From positions 1 to 64,000 of the forward strand of contig CALNHX010007541.1 in assembly GCA_940337035.1 (NCBI GenBank): a DNA stretch of 64,000 bases, written 5' to 3'. The notes under the pieces were generated by a model, which searched no databases, had not been told where the DNA came from, and saw nothing but the letters and a program-made list of their open reading frames with translations. This DNA comes from Agriotes lineatus (taxonomy: Eukaryota > Arthropoda > Insecta > Coleoptera > Elateridae). Both the position numbers and the translations under genes were made by a program. Every line of letters starts with the position of its first letter. Position 1 is the first letter of the stretch. This document shows, in pieces, positions 57,901 through 64,000 of the stretch.

Positions 57901-59224
57901 TGCATTATAACTCCTTTTTACCATGTTCGGCAGTAAATAAAAGTCTATAACTACATGCAGTCGTTTCCATAATGAATTGAATTATAAGACTAGTAAAGTT
58001 ACCACGAATCTAAATGTTCCAATAAAAGCTTTTTTAATGTTGTTCGAAGTATAAGAGGGAGGTACGATCCATTTTTCTCTTGCAACTATTTTAGGTAAAA
58101 ATTCCCAAAAACATGGATTCCATATCTAATGGTTTGTGCAATTGCTAGATCAACAAATACTTTAGCTTTAAATTATTCGCGATAGAGCTATGTGAAATTA
58201 TTCAACTTCTCATGTTTATTTCGCCTTACTAAAAAATTGTAATGTTAATATATTGCTGTGAAACTCCTTTAATTATAAGTTAAATCGCAAAATGCAACAC
58301 ATAATTTTGAGATTCTGTTAATTTAATCAGCACAAAAGATATCCTTTGCTTACTCTTCCACTACACAAATTAATAAATAAAATTTAGAATTCGATCTCTC
58401 AGGGTCTTGACCACTTACGTGGCCTCGCCAAGGTGTATCAGGAAACATTTCTTAGAAGTCAACAAAACCCATATGCAAATTAATCAAACAAAAAAGAATT
58501 TCCTACCTTCCTTATATTACTCGTTAACTGTTAGCGCCAAATCAACCACAGACACTCAGGACGTAGTTTGGATACAACGGCAAGGATGACCGCTTCAGAA
58601 TCTCGAAAAAAAATTAGAGCTGCAGACACTTAAATTCAGGCTAACTGGATACCTGTACCTTTGATGTCAGGATCCATTATCCTCAGGTATTATCTTGGAG
58701 TTACAGTTGACCGATATGTACTTGCTCGCTTATGTATTTGCAGGTCAACACTCAAGTCACTTTGTTTTCGCCCAAAAATCAAAAGCTGGGTAACCTCTGT
58801 GGATATAAAATCCTATTTATTTATCAGGAACTGTTACTTTCAGGTATAAATAGCACAAAACTAATTTTATGTTTGGCAGTTGTTATACAAGGTCCGTCAA
58901 AAAGAAATAATGATTTGGTTTACCATTTCAAAAAATCCAATATTCCCCTTTGTGTTATGTATTTTGTTTTAAAGAGCAGGTTTTGGAAATAGATGTCAAT
59001 ATTTAATAATTATCAAAAGGGCGATCTGGCCAGTGCAACGATGTATTTTTTGTATTGAGCTATTTATCAAAAATTCACTCAAGTTTAATGTTTTCGTTGA
59101 AGAGAACTACTATTCAAAACACAATATGTGACATGGCAGAAATCCGAAAACATAAAAGTGTTTTCCCATATATTTAAGACACAGTTAAAATTAATCCAAT
59201 TTAAACTAGAACAATATTGAATAC
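57901..59224. other. No recognisable feature
   Basis: About 1.3 kb between the CCP gene and a LINE. Short open frames only. Confidence 0.5.
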
Positions 59225-59227
59225 AGT

Positions 59228-59860
59228 CTATTTCCTAACTCCAACCAAATCAGTTCCTTCCAATGTCATTTTCGTTAGGTTGACTAGTTTCTTGGTTATA
59301 TTAAGTTCCACCATTGCTTGAAACAAGCGTGTCCTGTTAACTCTGTCATATATGCTTGCTTGACGTCTACGAACAGTAGGTGTGTGATCAATTTGTGCTC
59401 CTAGCTTTCTGCTTGTATTTCCCTTAACACGAACAGTTGATCGACTACTGATCTTCCTGACCTGAAACCGCATTGGTACTTTCCTATGATTTTTTCTGCT
59501 TCCCGTGCTAACTTAGTTTTTATACTTGTGGCCATTATTTTGTACGCTACATTCAACAGCACCACTCCTCTGTAGTTATCACACTCCGTCTTTGCCCCCT
59601 TTTTGTGTATTGAACAAATTATCGCATGTAGCCAATCCTTCGGCATTTTTTTCTTCATTCCATACTTTACATATTAGTTCGTGAATTCTAATGTGCAATT
59701 CTTCTCCACCGTATTTAAATAATTCCGCCATGATGTTATCGCCCCTGGGCTTTTATTGTTTTTTAGGTTCCTTATTATTTCTTTTATTTCATCCAAGTTT
59801 GGTGGCTCATTCTCCAAAGTAGCGTTTTCCACTGTTTCTGTTTGTTCTTAATCTCGTCCC
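59228..59860 (-). pseudogene. Reverse transcriptase N-terminal half of the LINE
   Basis: From 59860 the minus strand gives ENATLENEPPNLDEIKEIIR, NLKNNKSPGDNIMAELFKYG. Then in the open frame 59658-59401 come MKKKMPKDWLHAIICSIHKK and NYRGVVLLNVAYKIMATSI, and GKYQCGFRSGRSVVDQLFVL. In a second frame (59473-59228) follow SIYDRVNRTRLFQAMVELN and KLVNLTKMTLEG. These are the RT finger and palm blocks up to the region before the active site; the catalytic YADD segment is absent from the copy. Confidence 0.88.
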
Positions 59861-60129
59861 GTTTCTTTTTTGTTCAGTAGTTCTTCATAATATTCCGCCC
59901 ATCGTTCCAGTATATCTTCTTGGTCCCCTAGCAGTTGCCCTTCTTTTTTTTAATAAAAATCGTTGTTCCTTGGTTTTTCTGTATAGTTTTCTTCACTCCT
60001 TGGTACAAGTTTCTTATTTCTTTGTTTTTGTAACATGTTTCTAACTTTCCCATCATCTGTTCCATATATTTTCTTTTCTTTGTTTGACATAGATGTTTAC
60101 ATATTCTTCTTTGTTCTTTGTATCTGTCT

Positions 60130-60762
60130 GTGTTCTCTATTGATGGATCTGTTAACATTCCCATTATTACTTTTGTTCTTTCTGTTAGTGCTCTTTCGCA
60201 TTCATCATCATACCATTCCCTGTCTTTCTTTTTTTTTCTGTCCTTTTATTTCTACACTTGCGTATCTTATGGCGTCTTTTAGACTTTCCCAGATGGTCTC
60301 GACGCTTGTGTCCTGCCTCCGGCGCATGGGCATCTATTAATGATAGTTTTTGATATTTACCCTTCAATCTCAAAATGAAAATTTGGTCTGATACTGCTTT
60401 AAATGTCACTACTGCTGCCTCTATCTCTTTTGATACTATGAAGCCGGTTCCAAGAATCCTAGTATTGCTTCCACTGTTGAAGAATGTGTATCCGTCAATA
60501 CCATTATTTCGTTGTTTTTCTGTTTCGTTTCTTGCAGCGCCACTATGTCCAGTTTACTTTTTTCTATCTCGCTTACTAATTTTTTTATTGCTCCTGGTTC
60601 GAACGTCCCCTGCACGTTCCATGTTGCTATGAATAGATTTTTCCTTATGTGTTTCCCTTTTTTTCCGTTACTACTGATCACTTTTTGTGTACTTTGTTCT
60701 TTCATATAACTCCTGCTTTGTTCATCTATTGCTTCTGCATTTTCGTGTAATAATATTTTCAA
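60130..60762 (-). pseudogene. APE-type endonuclease domain of the LINE
   Basis: The open frame 60762-60436 (-) contains NLFIATWNVQGTFEPGAI and LDIVALQETKQKNNEIMVL, the N-terminal Asn and Glu motifs of apurinic-type LINE endonucleases. In another frame QKLSLIDAHAPEAGHKRRD (60185-60409) gives the middle of the domain. The normal spacing is shortened and frames change, so the nuclease is not functional. Confidence 0.82.
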
Positions 60763-61012
60763 TATCCGTGTATTTTGCCGTGTTCGTTTTCTTTTTTGCC
60801 TTCCCGTTTTCGCGCTTCAGTTTTTTTTTCTTATCCAGTTTTACTACCCCTTTATCTTTCTCATCCCAAACATATTTCTCCCCTTTTATTGTGATTTTCC
60901 TCTACCCAACTTTTACTTTAAGTGCCTTGTTTCTTTGTTCTTTTGCTATTTTTCGAATTTCCATCTGAATTGTTCTTTCGTTTACAGTAAGATCATTATC
61001 GATGTAAATTTG

Positions 61013-61556
61013 TCAACCTTTTAGCTTATGCTTATTTTTTATTATTTTTTGTTTTTTGTTCCAATTCCCTATTTCTAGAATATTCGATGTTGGCCCTTTT
61101 TCAGTTCTGATGATAATTACTGTTTTTATCTTTACTTCAACGTTTAGCTTGTCCTTCAAGAAATTTTCAGCTGCCTCTTCCTTAGCCTGTTCCTCGAATT
61201 TTACTCCCTTTATCACGACATTTCCCCTTCTTTTCTCTTTTTCCATCATCTCTACTTTAGTTTCGAAGTTTTCTATTCTTTCCGTTAGCTGGTTTTTCTC
61301 AGTTTTCCACTTTTCCTCTCTTTCTCTCATTTCATTTCTGAGTTTCTTGTTCTCCTCTGTTTCTTTTTAACTCTTCTGACATACTTAGCATCAACTGTTT
61401 AATTTCTTGTAATTCCTCCATGTTCGGTTTTGTTTTTCCTTTTAGTATTCTTTCTTCCCCCGGAGATCTAATTACCAATCTACTTCTCTTAAATGCTTCC
61501 TCTTCTCTTTCTCCACTACTGTTTAAATCCCTATCCGTTTTGTACGGTGTGCCCAT
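61013..61556 (-). pseudogene. LINE ORF1-like: coiled coil and RRM-like segment
   Basis: Two open frames, 61556-61332 and 61330-61013, meet at a stop or frame break. The first reads MGTPYKTDRDLNSSGEREEE and continues as a Lys/Glu-rich coiled coil. The second continues the coiled coil (MREREEKWKTEKNQLTERIE) and reaches RRGNVVIKGVKFEEQAKEEA, FLKDKLNVEVKI, which resembles the RNA-binding region of LINE ORF1 proteins. The role would be RNA packaging and chaperoning. Confidence 0.75.
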
Positions 61557-61749
61557 AACCTTAACGACCTTCGCTGCGTGTTTATCGCGCTCTTAGGCCT
61601 CTGCTACACAAGTAACTACAAGTAACTTATTCTAATTTTGTATAATTATTAATATTATTAATAAATAATGTCTTTTTGATTCATTGTTTGGAGTCACATA
61701 ACAATCTCATCCCTTATTTACACATTTAAGTTCTTTGACAAAATAAAAG

Positions 61750-63718
61750 TAAACAAATTTAAGAGGGGAGATATCCAAGAAAAATACAAGAAAGAAACCG
61801 ACAAAAAAAATGGACAGTGGGAGAAAGATGAGCTACTTTTGGAGACAGCATAAAGGAGGAAGCAGAAAAAATCTGTGGAGTCAAATGCAATAACGTCACA
61901 CACAAAAGAACTAGGTGGTGGAACCACGAAGTAAGGGCGGAGGTAAAAAAGAATATATAAGCATGGAAAAAGTATCTAATAACTGGTAACGAACAGGACA
62001 AGGGGAAATATAGTAAATTGACAAGACAAGTAAAAGCAGTTGTCATGAATGCAAAATGGAAACGTGGGAGGATTATGGAACGGAACTGCAGGTAAGCTAC
62101 ATATCGAACAACAGGAACTTCTGAGCAAGAGTAAAAGCTATGAAAAGAGAGAAATGGAAAGAGATAATGGGAATAATAGACAAAAAGAATACACTGCCGG
62201 TAAACACTAACAACATTATAAGGGTGTGGAAGGAATATTATAAAGACAAGCTTAGCTAAACAACAGAATAACAGAAACAAAACCATGAACAGGAGGAGGA
62301 AGGGCACAATTAGAAAATACAAGAAGAGAAGAAATAAAAGAAGCAATAAAAAACATAACAACAGGTAAAGCAGGAGGAAAAGACAAAATTGAACCAAAAA
62401 TGATAAAATACCTAGGAGAAGAAGGTATAGACTGGTTCTGAAGGATATGCAAAAAGACATGGGAAATGAGAGAAATACCAACAGACTGGGAACAAAACGA
62501 GTACAATGCAATAATTACAGAGCTATATGCCTATCATCGAAAATATATACAAAAATAATAGAAAAAGGAATAAGACAACTCGTAGACAATGAGGAGAAGA
62601 AGAACAAGCAGCATTCATGCCCGGAAGGCAGATAAATGAAAACATCAATATTTTAAGAAACTTAATAGAGAGAAGGCTAGAGAATGGCAAAGAACTTATC
62701 CTGGCGTTTATAGACCTTAGAGCGGCATTCGACTCGATAGACAGCAAAGTGGTTTGGAGGTGCCTAAACGAAACTGGTATTCCGAAATCACTAATGCAAC
62801 TAGTACGACCCACCTACAATAAAGTGAAAGGAAAGGTTCAGATAGGAGGAGTAAAATCAAAAGAGTTTGCCTGGAAGAGAGAAATCAAGCAGGGGGATAG
62901 CCTTAGCCCCCTACTAATTATACTAGTAATGAACAAACTAATTAAAAACACTAGAAAAAGAATGAAACAACTGCAGACAACAATAGAATATCAAAACCTG
63001 GGGCCGATAAAAATAGATACACTAATTTATGCAGACGATCTTGTAGTAATAGCTGACACAAGAAATAAGATGCAGAAACAAGTGGAAATATGAACGGAAG
63101 AAATACACCTGACAAAAATGGAGACAAATATACAAGTGAAATAATGGTGATAAATGAGAAACAAGTAGATAAAACAAGAATAAAATATAAAGACACAACA
63201 CTTGAGAAAGTAACAACCTACGAATACATAGGAAACCTTATAACGAATGATGGGAACATAAACGCAGAAATAGCAAACAGGGCAAGAAAATCAACCAAAC
63301 TCTACTATGCACTGAATGCATTACTAGGGAAAAGGGAACTGAAATAAAAACAAAACTAAGATTCCATAATGCCATAATCATCCCAATACTGCTAGACTGT
63401 GCAGAAGAGACACGTAGGAAAGATAGAAGCTATGGAGATGAAACACCTAAGAAAAATTGTGGAAAAAATAAAATGGGACAGATTAAAGAACAAAACAATT
63501 AGAGAGATGACCAAACAGGAATCAATAACGACCAAATACAAAGAAGACAACTAAACTGGTTCGGCCACATGACAAGGATGAGTCCAAACAGATTGACCAG
63601 AAGAGTCTGGGGAGCAAAAAAACACAAGAAAAGGAGAGGGGGGGCAAGGAAGACATGTGCACAGCAAATAGCAGAAATGGGAAAAGAAAGGGGCAAAACA
63701 ATAGAAGAGATGAAGAAA
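61750..63718 (+). mobile_element. LINE with near-complete RT (plus strand)
   Basis: Linker fragments (CGVKCNNVTHKRTRWWNHEV region, about 61870-61940) lead into the RT. First is REEIKEAIKNITTGKAGGKD (about 62320-62380) and DWEQNEYNA. The open frame 62617-63093 follows, with ILAFIDLRAAFDSIDSKVVW, REIKQGDSLSPLLIILVMN and IDTLIYADDLVVIADTRNKM. After a frame change comes the thumb region with TYEYIGNLITNDGNIN (63090-63347), then RQLNWFGHMTRMSPNRLTRR and RGGARKTCAQQIAEMGKER near 63540-63690. YADD is intact, but frameshifts at about 62540, 63090 and 63350 break the protein. It is 5'-truncated within the endonuclease. A third LINE begins where it ends. Confidence 0.93.
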
Positions 63719-64000
63719 ATGTCAGAAGAAGAGTCTCTAATTCAACGGGTAGTTGAAAGGGTGCTTGATTCACCTACATTTCTTACCAATTTGGTCGGAA
63801 AAATACGTGACGATCTGAAAATCCAAGTTGACAAAGAAATCCAGATGTATGCAGACAAGGTAGGCCAACTAGAACTAGAGCTAGCAAAAGTTAATGCGGA
63901 AGCTGCAACAGCGAGAGATGAATTAGAACAGTACTCTCGTCGCAATAATTTTAGATTTTATGGTGTGCCTAAAAATAAAGACGAGAATACGGATGACGTG
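63719..64000 (+). CDS. LINE ORF1 (coiled coil), start of a third element
   Basis: The frame opens at ATG 63719 (or 63710) and is uninterrupted to the window edge, 94 codons. It reads MSEEESLIQRVVERVLDS, PTFLTNLVGKIRDDLKIQ, then a coiled coil (YADKVGQLELELAKVNAE), then ELEQYSRRNNFRFYGVPKN, the classic junction of coiled coil and RNA-binding domain in LINE ORF1 proteins. It abuts the C-terminal tail of the plus-strand LINE, which ends near KTIEEMKKM. Whether it is an intact element depends on sequence beyond the edge. Confidence 0.8.
   Translation, partial: MSEEESLIQRVVERVLDSPTFLTNLVGKIRDDLKIQVDKEIQMYADKVGQLELELAKVNAEAATARDELEQYSRRNNFRFYGVPKNKDENTDDV

Larger units (their letters stand above)
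59225..61627 (-). mobile_element. LINE with ORF1 and ORF2 remnants, 3'-truncated
   Basis: Read leftwards on the minus strand, the parts of one LINE occur in order: ORF1 (61556-61013), endonuclease (from about 60690), linker, and reverse transcriptase up to about 59225, where the sequence stops before the YADD motif. The element is therefore long at its 5' side but lacks its 3' part, the reverse of normal LINE truncation, so a later deletion or insertion probably removed the end. Frameshifts separate the parts. Confidence 0.85.

Noticed and set aside
61759..62511. Long minus-strand open frame of 250 codons
   Set aside because: It is an extremely Phe/Leu/Ser-rich shadow of the plus-strand LINE (Lys/Glu/Arg-rich linker and RT), not a membrane protein.

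Overview
This is a 64 kb piece of an AT-rich animal genome, almost certainly an arthropod and most likely an insect. Only one convincing host gene is present. The rest is a dense, nested graveyard of transposable elements. Reasons: spliced exons with GT..AG introns; fragments of insect-typical mariner, hAT, DUF4817-type, Crypton, Penelope-like and RTE-like non-LTR elements; tRNA-derived SINEs; palindromic MITEs; and no operons or prokaryotic gene density. No species name is claimed.

Host gene (+ strand, 56111-57512): the last three coding exons of a protein made of complement-control (sushi/CCP) modules. It ends right after a CCP module with no membrane anchor, so it looks like a secreted multi-CCP protein, best matching my recollection of the synaptic-cleft protein Hikaru genki. 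Upstream exons were not found in the window.

Layout. 1-3195: two inverted copies of repeat family P (a head hairpin, a CTGT microsatellite and a tRNA-like block), with a family Q copy between them and a MITE nested in the second P copy. 3551-6168: a minus-strand LINE split by a 1.3 kb insertion with inverted termini, each carrying a hammerhead-ribozyme-like sequence, and a 12-bp target-site duplication. 8.5-19 kb: two copies of a tRNA-derived SINE (SINE-A), a tandem 465-bp repeat whose first unit is split by a mariner element, a second MITE copy, and a LINE. 20-28.4 kb: LINE fragments, a family Q copy, the 3' part of a Penelope-like element with its own hammerhead-like motif, and a hAT transposase tail. 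30-38 kb: a SINE-B copy, LINE fragments, a nearly perfect 231-bp palindromic MITE, family P copy C and a decayed Crypton tyrosine recombinase. 39-54 kb: several palindromic elements, an old mariner, LINE tails, family Q copy 3, a partly duplicated nuclease-like pseudogene, a DUF4817-type transposon fused N- to C-terminus, and a second SINE-B. 59-64 kb: a minus-strand LINE with ORF1 and ORF2 remnants, a plus-strand LINE, and the start of a third LINE whose ORF1 runs off the window.

Almost every transposon gene here is broken by truncation, frameshift, stop codon or loss of a catalytic residue. The open ORF1 at the right edge is the main exception. The youngest-looking insertions are the SINE-A at 18795-19047 (perfect 14-bp duplication), the palindrome at 35284-35514 (about one mismatch between arms) and the SINE-B at 53666-53801. 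SINE-A, SINE-B and several LINE 3' ends share GAA-rich tails, which suggests that the LINEs mobilised the SINEs.
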